The notes below the pieces were generated by a model. That model was not told the DNA's origin. It did not search any database and saw only the letters and a list, made by a program, of their open reading frames with translations. A stretch of DNA of 64,000 nucleotides from Gallaecimonas mangrovi (GTDB taxonomy: Bacteria > Pseudomonadota > Gammaproteobacteria > Enterobacterales > Gallaecimonadaceae), in NCBI RefSeq assembly GCF_003367375.1, contig NZ_CP031416.1:2673501-2737500 (forward strand), written 5' to 3'. The position numbers and the translations under genes are program-made. Position 1 is the first letter of the stretch. Every line of letters begins with the position of its first letter. Of the stretch, positions 1 through 7,851 are shown one piece after another.

Positions 1-1
1 G

Positions 2-703
2 GCAATGATGGGTGCCCAGTGGTTCATGACCCACACCGGTTGGTGCGCGACAGCGCACCTTGAAGCAGGTGGTTTCGTGCGCCGCAACGACGAGGTTGAA
101 CATCCGGATATTCAGTTTCACTTCCTGCCAGGCCTGGTCAACGACCACGGCCGTGACCAGGGTGACAAGCACGCGTTTCAGGTCCACGTTGGCCCGATGC
201 GCCCTGTATCTAAAGGATTTATTGCCCTGCGTAGCAAAAATCCCAGCGAATACCCGGTTATTCAGCCGAATTATCTGGAATCTGAGCAGGATCGCATAGA
301 AATGCGCGATTCAGTAAAAATTACCCGTGACATTTTCGCCCAAAGAGCGTTTGATTTATTTCGTGGCGAGGAGATCCGGCCAGGTTCTAGCTGTACCACA
401 GACAAAGACATTGATGACTTTGTTCGTGCAAAAGCGGACTCTGCCTATCACCCCTGCGGTACCTGCAAAATGGGAGACGATCCCATGAGCGTGGTAAACA
501 GCCAAGCACAAGTGCATGGCGTTGCGGGGTTACGGGTGGTGGACGCCAGTATCATGCCCAGCATCGTGTCAGGCAATTTAAACGGCCCGACAGTGATGAT
601 GGCGGAGAAATGTGCTGATCACATTCTCGGGAACCGGCTGCTTGCTCCATCCGAGGTCCCGTTTTTTGATTGGCGCCAAGACACTCCGTCTTACAAGGGC
701 TAG
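2..703 (+). CDS. betA: Choline dehydrogenase BetA, C-terminal part (5' end outside window)
   Basis: GMC-family FAD oxidoreductase that oxidises choline to betaine aldehyde for osmoprotection. The open frame runs in from the window edge, so only about the last 230 residues of a protein of roughly 550 are present. Family signatures are HPCGTCKMG (about residue 155 of this fragment), which carries a conserved active-site His, and LRVVDASIMP followed by SGNLNGPTVMMAEK near the C-terminus, the typical GMC C-terminal segment and close in wording to E. coli BetA. The usual partners betB, betI and betT would lie upstream and cannot be seen. The stop lies 25 bases before the next gene. The choice of BetA over another GMC alcohol dehydrogenase rests on the C-terminal wording. 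Confidence 0.88.
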   Translation, partial: AMMGAQWFMTHTGWCATAHLEAGGFVRRNDEVEHPDIQFHFLPGLVNDHGRDQGDKHAFQVHVGPMRPVSKGFIALRSKNPSEYPVIQPNYLESEQDRIEMRDSVKITRDIFAQRAFDLFRGEEIRPGSSCTTDKDIDDFVRAKADSAYHPCGTCKMGDDPMSVVNSQAQVHGVAGLRVVDASIMPSIVSGNLNGPTVMMAEKCADHILGNRLLAPSEVPFFDWRQDTPSYKG

Positions 704-728
704 CTATCAACCAAAAGAAGGGAACGAC

Positions 729-1427
729 ATGAAACAAGCATTGATTGCGTCACTGATCGCTAGCAGTTTTGCGTTTACAGCACACGCCGCCACAGAATAT
801 TCCGCTTCCATTACAGGCGCCAGCGACTACGTATTCAACGGTGTCAGTCAGACCGACGAAAAGCCTGCTGTGCAGGTCAGTATGGGTGCCGCTTTTGACA
901 GCGGCCTCTACGTTGGCACCTGGGCTTCCAATGTCGATTTTGGTGACGACGCGCAGGAGGAATGGGACTTCTACGCCGGGTATACCCAAGATTTCGGCCA
1001 AGGCTGGAACTATGATCTGATGATCAACCAGTACACCTATGTGGGCGAATCTGACTACAACTACCCGGAAGCTTCCGCCTCTATCACGGCGCCAACCAAC
1101 ACCATGTTGAAGGTTTGGTACACCTGGAAACAGGCTGGCATTAGCAATCTGGACCACACCTACATCCAGCTGCACCAAGGCTATGCCATCAATGATATCT
1201 GGGGCTTGGAAGCCGCCTATACCTACAACAAAGCCCTGTCAGGCCCTGGCTCTGACACCTTTTGGGCAGGCAAAGACCACTACAGCAACTGGCTGCTTGG
1301 GGTAACCGCCTCCTATAAAGGGTTTGATTTTGCCTTAAATTACCAAGACACCAACATGGACGACTCCAGCGCCTATAACGCTGACAGCCGTGTCGTCTTT
1401 AGTGTCACCAAGGCCTTTAGCTTCTAG
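729..1427 (+). CDS. TorF-family putative porin (small outer-membrane beta-barrel)
   Basis: Protein of 232 residues with a clear Sec signal peptide (MKQALIASLIASSFAFTAHA, cleavage after about residue 20). Alternating aromatic and polar beta-strands follow, ending in a terminal Phe (KAFSF), the outer-membrane barrel insertion signal. The start SASITGASDYVFNGVSQTD is characteristic of the conserved family of putative porins called TorF/TIGR02001. The start ATG at 729 has AAGAAGGGA just upstream; a longer open frame begins earlier but would put extra residues before the signal peptide. It follows betA closely and may be read with it. The substrate is unknown. Confidence 0.8.
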   Translation: MKQALIASLIASSFAFTAHAATEYSASITGASDYVFNGVSQTDEKPAVQVSMGAAFDSGLYVGTWASNVDFGDDAQEEWDFYAGYTQDFGQGWNYDLMINQYTYVGESDYNYPEASASITAPTNTMLKVWYTWKQAGISNLDHTYIQLHQGYAINDIWGLEAAYTYNKALSGPGSDTFWAGKDHYSNWLLGVTASYKGFDFALNYQDTNMDDSSAYNADSRVVFSVTKAFSF

Positions 1428-1485
1428 TATCGCTGGCAACTAAGGGGCTTATACACCTTTAAGCCGAAATCACTAAGACGCTAAC

Positions 1486-1520
1486 AAAAATCGCTGCCAC
1501 CACCTGGCGGCGATTTTTTT
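1486..1520 (+). terminator. Intrinsic terminator after the porin gene
   Basis: Inverted repeat with arms AAAAATCGC and GCGATTTTT around a short GC-rich loop, ending in a run of seven T. It lies 60 bases after the porin stop and directly before the leu promoter. Confidence 0.8.
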
Positions 1521-1521
1521 A

Positions 1522-1550
1522 TTGACATTCATCGCCATCCCCTGCATGTT
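1522..1550 (+). promoter_or_regulatory. Likely leu operon promoter
   Basis: A perfect -35 hexamer TTGACA (1522-1527) is followed after 17 bases by a weak -10 CATGTT (1545-1550), with TG at 1543-1544. Transcription would start near 1557. It sits between the porin terminator and the leucine leader, as expected for an attenuated biosynthetic operon. The -10 match is only three of six, so the exact start site is inferred. Confidence 0.6.
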
Positions 1551-1557
1551 CTTTCAC

Positions 1558-1698
1558 ATGAATATGTCAGGCAGCTTTACCTTACCCCTGCAACACGGCC
1601 AAAAATTGGACCGTGTTTTTGCGTGCCTGACTACCTCTAGCAGCCTCCTCCTTGGTCTCCTCCTCCTTCTTAAACGCGGGAGCGGGCCACTTTTGTGA
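1558..1698 (+). CDS. leuL: Leucine-rich leader peptide (leuL-type)
   Basis: Open frame of up to 46 residues whose C-terminal half reads SSSLLLGLLLLLKRGSG, with three Leu codons, one Gly, then five consecutive Leu codons (1645-1671, all CTC/CTT). This is the sensor of a classical transcription attenuator: ribosome stalling at Leu codons when charged tRNA-Leu is scarce frees the downstream RNA to form the antiterminator. The stop codon TGA is at 1696-1698. The start is uncertain: ATG 1558 and ATG 1564 are in frame but lie almost at the predicted transcript start and lack a clear ribosome site; a TTG at 1606 is another possibility. The Leu run and stop are certain in frame. Confidence 0.75.
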   Translation: MNMSGSFTLPLQHGQKLDRVFACLTTSSSLLLGLLLLLKRGSGPLL

Positions 1699-1757
1699 TT
1701 TGAAAGCCAGAGGCAAACAAATTTCAAAAAACCCGCTCCCAACGAGCGGGTTTTTTT
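1678..1757 (+). promoter_or_regulatory. leu attenuator: antiterminator pair and terminator hairpin
   Basis: The terminator hairpin has arms ACCCGCTC (1731-1738) and GAGCGGGT (1744-1751), followed by seven T. Its 5' arm, as CCCGCTCCC (1732-1740), is also perfectly complementary to GGGAGCGGG at 1678-1686, which lies just after the run of Leu codons in the leader. Two mutually exclusive structures are therefore possible: 1678-1686 with 1732-1740 (antiterminator, reads through) or the 1731-1751 hairpin (terminator). A ribosome stalled at 1645-1671 would favour read-through into leuA, as in enteric leu operons. Confidence 0.85.
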
Positions 1758-1781
1758 ATGGATTTTTTCAGGAGAATAGCA

Positions 1782-3302
1782 ATGTCAGACAAAGTCATCA
1801 TTTTCGACACCACACTGCGAGACGGCGAACAATCACCAGGCTGTGCCATGACGCTGACGCAAAAGCGCCGCATGGCCAAAGCCCTGGGCGCCCTTGGCGT
1901 TGATGTGATCGAAGCCGGCTTTGCTGCCGCCAGCCCTGACGACTTTAATGCCGTTGCTTCTATCGCTCGTGAAGTCAAAGGCCCCACCATTTGCGCCCTG
2001 GCCCGTTGCCACGACAACGACATTCGTGAAGCGGCTCGCGCTTTGGAAGACGCCGAGAAAAAACGCATTCACGTTTTTATTGCCACCAGCCCGCTGCACC
2101 GCGAGCACAAGCTGAAAATGACCAAAGAGCAGGTGATTGAACGCACCATTGCCGCCGTTAAATTAGCGAAAAGCTTTGTCGATGATGTGGAGTTTTCCTG
2201 TGAAGATGCCACCCGCACCGAGAAAGACTATTTAGCCCAGGTGGTGGAAGCCGCCATTGAAGCCGGTGCCACCACCATCAACATTCCCGACACCGTTGGC
2301 TACACCACGCCCACCGAAATGTACGACACCATTGCTCACTTAAAGCAAAATGTTGGCAACATCGACCAAGCCATACTGTCTACCCACTGCCACGACGACT
2401 TGGGGTTAGCGGTAGCCAACAGTTTGGCCGCGGTGGAAGCCGGTGCCCGCCAGATAGAATGCACCTTAAACGGTATCGGTGAGCGCGCCGGTAACTGCGC
2501 TTTGGAAGAAATCGTGATGGCCATTAAAACCCGCGCCAATCACTACGGCCTGGATACCGGCATCCGCACCGAACAAATTCTGCCAAGCTCTCGCCTGCTG
2601 TCGGCCATTACCGGCTCTGTGGTACCGCGCAACAAAGCCATTATTGGCGACAACGCCTTTGCCCACGCGTCCGGTATTCACCAGCACGGTATGCTGAGCC
2701 ACCCCGAAACCTACGAAATTATGCGCCCGCAATCGATTGGCCGGGTTGATACCAGCTTGGTACTGGGTAAACACTCGGGCCGCCACGCCCTGGTTGATAA
2801 AGTCAAAGAACTGGGTTTTGACGCGGCCCACGAAGACATCGACCGCATTTTTGCCGACTTTAAAAACCTGGCCGACCGCAAAAAACACATTACCGATGCC
2901 GACATTGAAGCCCTGGTGGTTGGCCAAGCCAACACCGGCCCCTGGCAGTTAGCACAGTTGCAAGTGACCTCCGGCACCGGCGACACCATTGCTTCGGCAG
3001 CGGTGTTTATTATCGGCCCCGATGGCAGCGAACATCGCGAAGCCGCCACCGGCGACGGCCCGGTTGACGCCGCCTTCAGGGCCATTGAACGCGCCACCGG
3101 TATGGAGATACATCTTGAAGGCTTGTCGGTAAATTCCATTTCCGAAGGGGTTGATGCCCAAGGTGAAGCCCAGGTGCGCGCCCGTTATGCCGGCCACAGC
3201 TTCCACGGCCGCGGCACCGCCACCGATATCGTTGCTGCGTCCGTATCCGCTTTTATGGATGTGATTAACCGCATCAGCCGCCAAATGGCCAAAGCCAGCT
3301 AA
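1782..3302 (+). CDS. leuA: 2-isopropylmalate synthase
   Basis: First committed enzyme of leucine biosynthesis: condenses acetyl-CoA with 2-ketoisovalerate. It has 506 residues, close to E. coli LeuA (523). The HMGL-like TIM barrel starts with [13 protein letters not shown] (residues 8-20); metal-binding STHCHDDLG lies near residue 200 and HASGIHQHG near 300; a C-terminal regulatory LeuA dimer domain (about 370-506) would bind leucine for feedback inhibition. The start ATG at 1782 is preceded by CAGGAGA; an in-frame ATG at 1758 lies inside the terminator T-run and is rejected. Expression should depend on the attenuator just upstream. Confidence 0.97.
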   Translation: MSDKVIIFDTTLRDGEQSPGCAMTLTQKRRMAKALGALGVDVIEAGFAAASPDDFNAVASIAREVKGPTICALARCHDNDIREAARALEDAEKKRIHVFIATSPLHREHKLKMTKEQVIERTIAAVKLAKSFVDDVEFSCEDATRTEKDYLAQVVEAAIEAGATTINIPDTVGYTTPTEMYDTIAHLKQNVGNIDQAILSTHCHDDLGLAVANSLAAVEAGARQIECTLNGIGERAGNCALEEIVMAIKTRANHYGLDTGIRTEQILPSSRLLSAITGSVVPRNKAIIGDNAFAHASGIHQHGMLSHPETYEIMRPQSIGRVDTSLVLGKHSGRHALVDKVKELGFDAAHEDIDRIFADFKNLADRKKHITDADIEALVVGQANTGPWQLAQLQVTSGTGDTIASAAVFIIGPDGSEHREAATGDGPVDAAFRAIERATGMEIHLEGLSVNSISEGVDAQGEAQVRARYAGHSFHGRGTATDIVAASVSAFMDVINRISRQMAKAS

Positions 3303-3313
3303 GGAGAAAAACA

Positions 3314-4711
3314 ATGGCTCAAACAATGTTCGACAAGATTTGGCAGCGCCATATCGTTAAACCCGCTGAAAATGGCCACCCGGCGGTTATTTATATCGAC
3401 TTGCACCTTATTCACGAAGTGACCAGCCCGCAGGCATTCACCGAGTTAAAAAACCGCGGCCTGAGTGTGCGCCGCCCCGACCGGGTGTTAGCCACCTTGG
3501 ACCATTCCACGCCAACCTCAGCGCCCGATGCCCAGGGCCAGCGCAAATACGTGTCGGAAGCCGCCTGGCAACAGGTGCGCAAGTTGCAGGAAAACTGCCG
3601 CCGTTTTGGCATTCATTTGCACGGTTTTGACAGCCCGCACCGCGGCATTGTGCACGTGATGGGCCCAGAACTGGGCGCCACCCAACCGGGGATGACCATT
3701 GTCTGTGGCGACTCCCATACCGCAACTCACGGCGCTTTTGGCGCCCTGGCCTTTGGTATTGGTACCACCGAAGTAGGCCACGTATTGGCCACCCAAAGCC
3801 TGCTGCAGCACAAACCCAAAACCCTGCGGGTGTGGGTAGACAACAAGCTGCGCCCAGGTGTTGGGGCTAAAGATTTGATTTTGCATATCATCGGCAAATT
3901 GGGCATGGGCGGCGGCACCGGCCATGTTATCGAATACGCCGGTCCCGCCATTGAAGCGCTGACCATGGAAGAGCGGATGACGGTGTGCAACATGTCCATT
4001 GAAGCCGGTGCGCGTGCGGGCCTTATAGCCCCCGATGAAACCACCTTTAATTGGCTGCGTGGCCGGGCCATGGCACCCAAAGACTTTGATGCCGCCTGCG
4101 AAGACTGGCGCACCTTGCGCACCGACGAAGGCGCCAGCTTTGACAAAGAACTGCGAGTAGACGCCGCGCAAATTGGCCCCACCATTACCTACGGCACTCA
4201 CCCCGGCATGGTTATTCCCATCGGCACGGCGGTGCCTGCTGCAAAAGATGAAGTGGAAGCCAAGGCCCTGGATTACATGCACCTGAGCGCAGGCGAGCAG
4301 TTGTCTGACCGTAAAGTGGATATCGTTTTTGTGGGTTCTTGCACCAACGGCCGCCTGAGCGACATGCGCGAAGCCGCCATGGAACTGAAAGGCAAAAAAG
4401 TGGCGGGCGGCGTGCGCATGCTGATTGTGCCAGGCTCGGAAGATGTAAAACGCCAAGCCGAAGACGAAGGCCTGGATAAAATCATCATTGCCGCTGGCGC
4501 CGAATGGCGCGAACCTGGCTGCTCCATGTGTATCGCCATGAACGGTGATATGGCCCAACCCGGCCAAACCGTGGTGTCTACCTCTAACCGTAACTTTGCT
4601 GGCCGCCAAGGGCCGGGTTCACAAACCTTTTTGGCGAGCCCCGCCATTGCTGCCCGCGCCGCCATTTGCGGCTTTGTTTGCGAACCTAATACCTTTAAGG
4701 AAAGCGCATGA
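3314..4711 (+). CDS. leuC: 3-isopropylmalate dehydratase large subunit
   Basis: Aconitase-family [4Fe-4S] subunit that, with LeuD, isomerises 2- to 3-isopropylmalate. It has 465 residues, the normal length. The three cluster ligands are visible as C343 (GSCTNGR) and C403/C406 ([11 protein letters not shown]); [20 protein letters not shown] is the substrate-side signature. The start has a strong AAGGAGAA site. It directly follows leuA with an 11-base gap; leuB, which sits between leuA and leuC in E. coli, is at the end of this operon. Confidence 0.97.
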   Translation: MAQTMFDKIWQRHIVKPAENGHPAVIYIDLHLIHEVTSPQAFTELKNRGLSVRRPDRVLATLDHSTPTSAPDAQGQRKYVSEAAWQQVRKLQENCRRFGIHLHGFDSPHRGIVHVMGPELGATQPGMTIVCGDSHTATHGAFGALAFGIGTTEVGHVLATQSLLQHKPKTLRVWVDNKLRPGVGAKDLILHIIGKLGMGGGTGHVIEYAGPAIEALTMEERMTVCNMSIEAGARAGLIAPDETTFNWLRGRAMAPKDFDAACEDWRTLRTDEGASFDKELRVDAAQIGPTITYGTHPGMVIPIGTAVPAAKDEVEAKALDYMHLSAGEQLSDRKVDIVFVGSCTNGRLSDMREAAMELKGKKVAGGVRMLIVPGSEDVKRQAEDEGLDKIIIAAGAEWREPGCSMCIAMNGDMAQPGQTVVSTSNRNFAGRQGPGSQTFLASPAIAARAAICGFVCEPNTFKESA

Positions 4712-5259
4712 AAATCGACTCTAAGGTGTTGGTGATCCGCCAAAATAACATCGATACCGACCAAATTATTCCGGCCCGTTTTTTAACCACCACCACCCGT
4801 GAAGGTTTGGGCCAGCACGCCTTTGCCGACTGGCGTTATAAAGACGGCGAGAAAACCGATTCCATTTTAAATACCGACCACGGCTGCACCGTGCTGGTGG
4901 GCGGTGAGAACTTCGGTTGTGGCTCGTCTCGTGAGCACGCGCCCTGGGCCATGACCGATTACGGCTTTAAAGCGGTTATCTCCAGCCAAATTGCCGACAT
5001 TTTCCGCGGCAACGCGCTAAAAAACGGCCTGGTGCCGATTGAAGTCACGCCAGAGCAGCACCAATACCTGTTCGACCACCCGGATACCCGTGTCAGCATT
5101 GATGTGAGCGAAGCCACCATCACCCTGGATAACGGCGAAACCTGGTCTTTCGAATTAGACCCCTTTAGCCGCCACTGCTTGGTGCAAGGTGTTGATCAGT
5201 TAGGTTATCTTTTGAGCCTGGAAGACAAAATCAGCGAATTTGAGGAGAAACGCGCGTGA
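4708..5259 (+). CDS. leuD: 3-isopropylmalate dehydratase small subunit
   Basis: Swivelling-domain partner of LeuC. It has 183 residues, shorter than E. coli LeuD (about 201). It contains [13 protein letters not shown] near residue 14 and [15 protein letters not shown] near residue 68, both standard for the family. The ATG overlaps the leuC stop (ATGA), indicating translational coupling. The stretch [14 protein letters not shown] with a following ADWRY resembles the LeuD wording familiar from Bacteroidetes-type enzymes more than enterobacterial LeuD; this is recollection, not a computed result. Confidence 0.95.
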   Translation: MKIDSKVLVIRQNNIDTDQIIPARFLTTTTREGLGQHAFADWRYKDGEKTDSILNTDHGCTVLVGGENFGCGSSREHAPWAMTDYGFKAVISSQIADIFRGNALKNGLVPIEVTPEQHQYLFDHPDTRVSIDVSEATITLDNGETWSFELDPFSRHCLVQGVDQLGYLLSLEDKISEFEEKRA

Positions 5260-6299
5260 AGGCCAATATCGTTTTACTGCCCGGCGACGGCATAGGCCCG
5301 GAAGTGGCTACAGCGGCCAAAGCCGCCTTGGAAGCTATCGCCAAACGCTTTGGCCATGAATTCACCTTAAGCGAAGCCTTAATGGGCGGCGCCGCCATCG
5401 ACGCCACCGGCGAGCCGCTGCCCGCCGAAACCCTGGCCGCCTGCCAAAAGGCCGACGCGGTATTCTTGGGCGCCGTTGGTGGCCCCAAATGGGACAAAGC
5501 CCCCAAACGCCCAGAACAAGGTTTGCTGGCCATTCGTAAAGCCCTTGGGCTTTACGCCAACCTGCGCCCGGCAGTTACCCACCCTGCCCTTTATGATGCC
5601 AGCCCACTGAAAACCGACCGCCTGAAAGATGTGGACATCATGGTGGTGCGCGAGCTGACCGGCGGCATCTATTTTGGTGAAAAAGAAGAAGGCACCGAAG
5701 CGGCATGGGACCGCTGCGCTTATAGCGCAAAAGAAGTTGACCGGGTATTACACAAAGCCGCCAAACTGGCTCAAAGCCGCCGCGGCAAAGTCACCATGGT
5801 CGACAAAGCCAACGTACTGGCCACCTCGCGCCTGTGGCGCCGGCGCACCGAAGCGGTTTTTGCCGAGCATTACCCCGACATTGAGTTGGAATTTATGCTG
5901 GTAGATGCCGCCGCCATGCACCTGCTGTCGCGCCCCGCCAGTTTTGATGTACTGGTCACCGAAAACCTGTTTGGCGACATTCTCACCGACGAAGCCTCCA
6001 TGCTGGTTGGCTCCATGGGTATGTTGCCGTCAGCCTCTTTAGGAGAAAAAGGCCCCGGCCTATTCGAGCCCTGCCACGGCTCGGCGCCCGACATTGCCGG
6101 CCAAGGTAAAGCCAACCCCTTCGCCGCCATGCTGTCGGTCTCTATGCTGCTGGAACTCGGCCTTGGCCTGGCAAAAGAAGCACAGCTACTAAAAGACGCG
6201 GTGTTCGAGGCACTTTCAGCCAATGAGTGCACCGCCGATCTTGGCGGCAGCCTGGATACCCAAGGCGCCACCGCCGCAGTACTAACCCGTATTGCGTGA
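5256..6299 (+). CDS. leuB: 3-isopropylmalate dehydrogenase
   Basis: NAD-dependent oxidative decarboxylase giving 2-ketoisocaproate, the last operon-specific step. It has 347 residues, slightly short against E. coli (363). The N-terminal [22 protein letters not shown], the catalytic Lys in DKANVL, and the C-terminal [25 protein letters not shown] with [15 protein letters not shown] are all in place. The start is GTG at 5256, overlapping the leuD stop and preceded by GAGGAGA. It closes a leuA-C-D-B operon, ending at a strong terminator. Confidence 0.96.
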   Translation: MKANIVLLPGDGIGPEVATAAKAALEAIAKRFGHEFTLSEALMGGAAIDATGEPLPAETLAACQKADAVFLGAVGGPKWDKAPKRPEQGLLAIRKALGLYANLRPAVTHPALYDASPLKTDRLKDVDIMVVRELTGGIYFGEKEEGTEAAWDRCAYSAKEVDRVLHKAAKLAQSRRGKVTMVDKANVLATSRLWRRRTEAVFAEHYPDIELEFMLVDAAAMHLLSRPASFDVLVTENLFGDILTDEASMLVGSMGMLPSASLGEKGPGLFEPCHGSAPDIAGQGKANPFAAMLSVSMLLELGLGLAKEAQLLKDAVFEALSANECTADLGGSLDTQGATAAVLTRIA

Positions 6300-6308
6300 G
6301 TATTAAAA

Positions 6309-6341
6309 AGAAAAAGCCCGGCATTTGCCGGGCTTTTTTTA
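6309..6341 (+). terminator. Intrinsic terminator of the leu operon
   Basis: Arms AAAAAGCCCGGCA and GCCGGGCTTTTT around a TTT loop, followed by T residues; it begins ten bases after the leuB stop. It also marks the left border between the core chromosome and the cassette array. Confidence 0.93.
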
Positions 6342-6475
6342 TGGAATAAGGTTAGCCACCTAGGAGCTCTATTCTTTTGCACTCTTGGTGGGCAAACTTT
6401 AAGGCATAGCAAGAGTTGCCCAGTGAATTGACAGAACGCCACAGTCACTTGTTAGCTTCCTCTTTTTGTCAAAAA
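6342..6475. other. Intergenic stretch with a degenerate attC-like hairpin
   Basis: An inverted repeat TGGGCAA...TTGCCCA (within 6390-6422) with one extra unpaired A, plus a possible R'' box at 6451-6457 (AGCTAAC on the minus strand), lies just after the last cassette gene. This could be the remains of a terminal attC, but I find no matching R' box (GTTRRRY) before the leu terminator, so it is not scored as a complete site. Confidence 0.35.
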
Positions 6476-6796
6476 TTAAAAAAAGTTAATTTTCTTTATT
6501 TCATTATTTTTATTTACAAAGAAAAATTTATAACCTTTCCCATTTAAAATCGAACTAATTTCTAGCAGATCACCCATTGTGAAATCGTGAGTTAATATTC
6601 TTTTAGTGTTTTTCTCGCTCAACAAACTTACAATTTTAGCTTTGTTATCTTTTGATACTACATCACCGTTTATGTGATAAAAATTATCCTTAACGGTAAT
6701 CTCCACATATTCCTGCTCATCGTTAGCTTTTTCATGATTAGATGCACATCCAGCCAAAAAGAATATCAAAAGTAAAATTATCCATATGTTACGCAT
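6476..6796 (-). CDS. Cassette-encoded small lipoprotein of unknown function
   Basis: Protein of 106 residues starting MRNIWIILLLIFFLAGCASN: a signal peptide with lipobox LAGC (Cys 17), so it should be lipid-anchored. Asp is not at position +2 (Ala is), so outer-membrane sorting is likely by the usual rule. The rest is a compact, Lys- and Asn-rich domain of about 80 residues ending KKINFF. Its strand-helix pattern (EITVKDNFYHINGDVV, then a helix, then GYKFFFVN) faintly recalls the periplasmic ExbD/TolR fold; this is a guess from pattern only. The ATG at 6796 has GGAGAAGG upstream; an in-frame start at 6826 would begin inside the neighbouring attC and is rejected. The AT-rich base use differs sharply from leuB next door. 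Confidence 0.7.
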   Translation of the reverse strand: MRNIWIILLLIFFLAGCASNHEKANDEQEYVEITVKDNFYHINGDVVSKDNKAKIVSLLSEKNTKRILTHDFTMGDLLEISSILNGKGYKFFFVNKNNEIKKINFF

Positions 6797-6811
6797 ACCT
6801 TCTCCGTTTTC

Positions 6812-6895
6812 AGATAACGCCGCCATAACAGGCAGCCGGAGCGCAGCGTAGGCTGTCCAGCGCCGATAGGCGCAAAGTTAATGGCCTAGTTATAC
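6812..6895 (-). other. attC recombination site 4
   Basis: 84-bp imperfect palindrome read on the minus strand, starting with GTATAAC right after the stop of the 142-residue cassette gene and ending with GTTATCT before the lipoprotein gene. The outer arms GGCCATTAAC and GTTATGGC pair with one extrahelical T; the inner arms GGACAGCC and GGCTGCC form the L boxes. The position, between two short same-strand genes, fits a cassette junction. The R boxes deviate from the strict consensus. Confidence 0.65.
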
Positions 6896-6901
6896 GATTT
6901 A

Positions 6902-7330
6902 CTAGCAGACACTTAGGATCACCTGCTCCTGCATACCTTCATGAGTTAATTTGACCTCATTTTTAGTAACTGTGGCTAACCATTCCAGGAAACTTACCAG
7001 CTGGATGTATGCACTTTCAGTCTGTATATCATGCGGTGAGACATCTAGTTCGATTTCCGTTTCTACGAAGAAATGACAATTTAACTGAATATCATCGGTT
7101 ACCCAGATATACAAGGTCGTAGGATCAGTTTGCTGCATACTCTTGATTGCATTTAGATAACAAGGGAATTCTTTTTCGACATCTCCGTGGGAAAACTCAA
7201 ACTTATACCCTGACCGCTTTACCTCTCCGATAAATTTATTCCAAACAGCCGAGTTTATATCTTCTACATAGATGTCTCTCAAAGATCCATCCGTTTCGAA
7301 TTCGTGCTTTATGTCACTCCATTGCTTCAT
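6902..7330 (-). CDS. Cassette-encoded hypothetical protein (142 aa)
   Basis: Soluble acidic protein of 142 residues with no signal peptide or membrane segment. Visible features are DGSLRDIYVEDI near residue 14, aromatic-rich strands (TTLYIWVTDDIQLNCHFFVETEIEL, split here only by description) in the middle, and a helical C-terminus ending in Cys. I do not recognise a family, though the opening (SDIKHEFETDGSLRDIYV) resembles small proteins I associate with integron cassettes. The start ATG at 7330 lies nine bases after the R' box GTTATAC with no Shine-Dalgarno, common for cassette genes. The stop falls just before attC site 4. Confidence 0.72.
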   Translation of the reverse strand: MKQWSDIKHEFETDGSLRDIYVEDINSAVWNKFIGEVKRSGYKFEFSHGDVEKEFPCYLNAIKSMQQTDPTTLYIWVTDDIQLNCHFFVETEIELDVSPHDIQTESAYIQLVSFLEWLATVTKNEVKLTHEGMQEQVILSVC

Positions 7331-7339
7331 ATTAGTTTC

Positions 7340-7412
7340 GTATAACGCCCAAAGCAGCGGCGCGCGTTAGCGCGTCCAGCCCGCAGGGCGATGCTGCCTT
7401 TGTTTGTTAAGT
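7340..7412 (-). other. attC recombination site 3
   Basis: 73-bp site on the minus strand. R'' is ACTTAAC, a full match to RYYYAAC, and overlaps the stop codon of the upstream cassette gene; R' is GTTATAC. The L arms CAAAGGCAGC and GCTGCTTTG pair perfectly except for one extrahelical G in the first arm, the usual asymmetry that lets the integrase choose the bottom strand. A GC-rich central stem (ACGCGC/CGCGCG region) completes the hairpin. Confidence 0.8.
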
Positions 7413-7727
7413 GTTGGTCGTAATGCAGAATAGTAAATTTGCATTATGTACCTCCGGATTTTCTAGCCACTCTGTATGAGCCTGCACGATAGTGCTTTTT
7501 ACAAGAGCAATTGCCGATGTTTTTGGCATGGCAGAGAGGTCAACTGTACCCTGATATTTTTGAGAGTGACTAAGCGTACCATTTTCATACTTTAGCCAGC
7601 CCTCCCATCCGATAACTTGAGTATCACTTTGTTCGAAAAGGTAAAGCAGCTCCATGGCATCGGCATATCCGACTACAAGCTCATCATCTGATTCCGATCG
7701 CTCTTTTATATCTTCGAAGCTATACAT
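7407..7727 (-). CDS. Cassette-encoded hypothetical protein (106 aa)
   Basis: Small acidic protein starting MYSFEDIKERSESDDELVV. It has no signal peptide or membrane segment. A hydrophobic segment (ADAMELLYLFEQS, about residues 22-34) and the aromatic patch VIGWEGWLKYENG (about 39-51) suggest a mixed alpha/beta fold; the C-terminus ends CITTNT. The function is unknown. The start ATG at 7727 lies nine bases after the R' box GTTAAGT. An in-frame start at 7841 would translate through the attC and the IS end and is rejected. The stop TAA is part of the R'' box of attC site 3, typical of compact cassettes. Confidence 0.68.
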   Translation of the reverse strand: MYSFEDIKERSESDDELVVGYADAMELLYLFEQSDTQVIGWEGWLKYENGTLSHSQKYQGTVDLSAMPKTSAIALVKSTIVQAHTEWLENPEVHNANLLFCITTNT

Positions 7728-7851
7728 AGTTGTGACACTTAACGCCGTGGTTTGGAGCAGCCGAAACAGAGCGAAGCGGCGTGTAGGCTGTCCCAGCCGC
7801 GCGCTTTTTGCGTGGTGATGTTCACCCGATAAAACGGACACGCAGTTGTTA

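Noticed and set aside
1758-1782. ATG 1758 as the leuA start
   Set aside because: It lies in the T-run of the attenuator terminator with no ribosome site; ATG 1782 has CAGGAGA.
3518-4609. Long antisense open frame within leuC
   Set aside because: A shadow of the GC-skewed coding frame; His/Ala/Gly-rich composition and no family match, while leuC on the other strand is unquestionable.
6342-6457. A fifth complete attC after the lipoprotein gene
   Set aside because: An R''-like box and a paired stem with one extra base exist, but no R' box (GTTRRRY on the minus strand) is found at a suitable distance; kept only as a degenerate candidate.
7407-7841. Longer version of the 106-residue cassette gene
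   Set aside because: The extra 38 residues would be translated from the attC half and the IS end; the ATG at 7727 lies just after the R' box.
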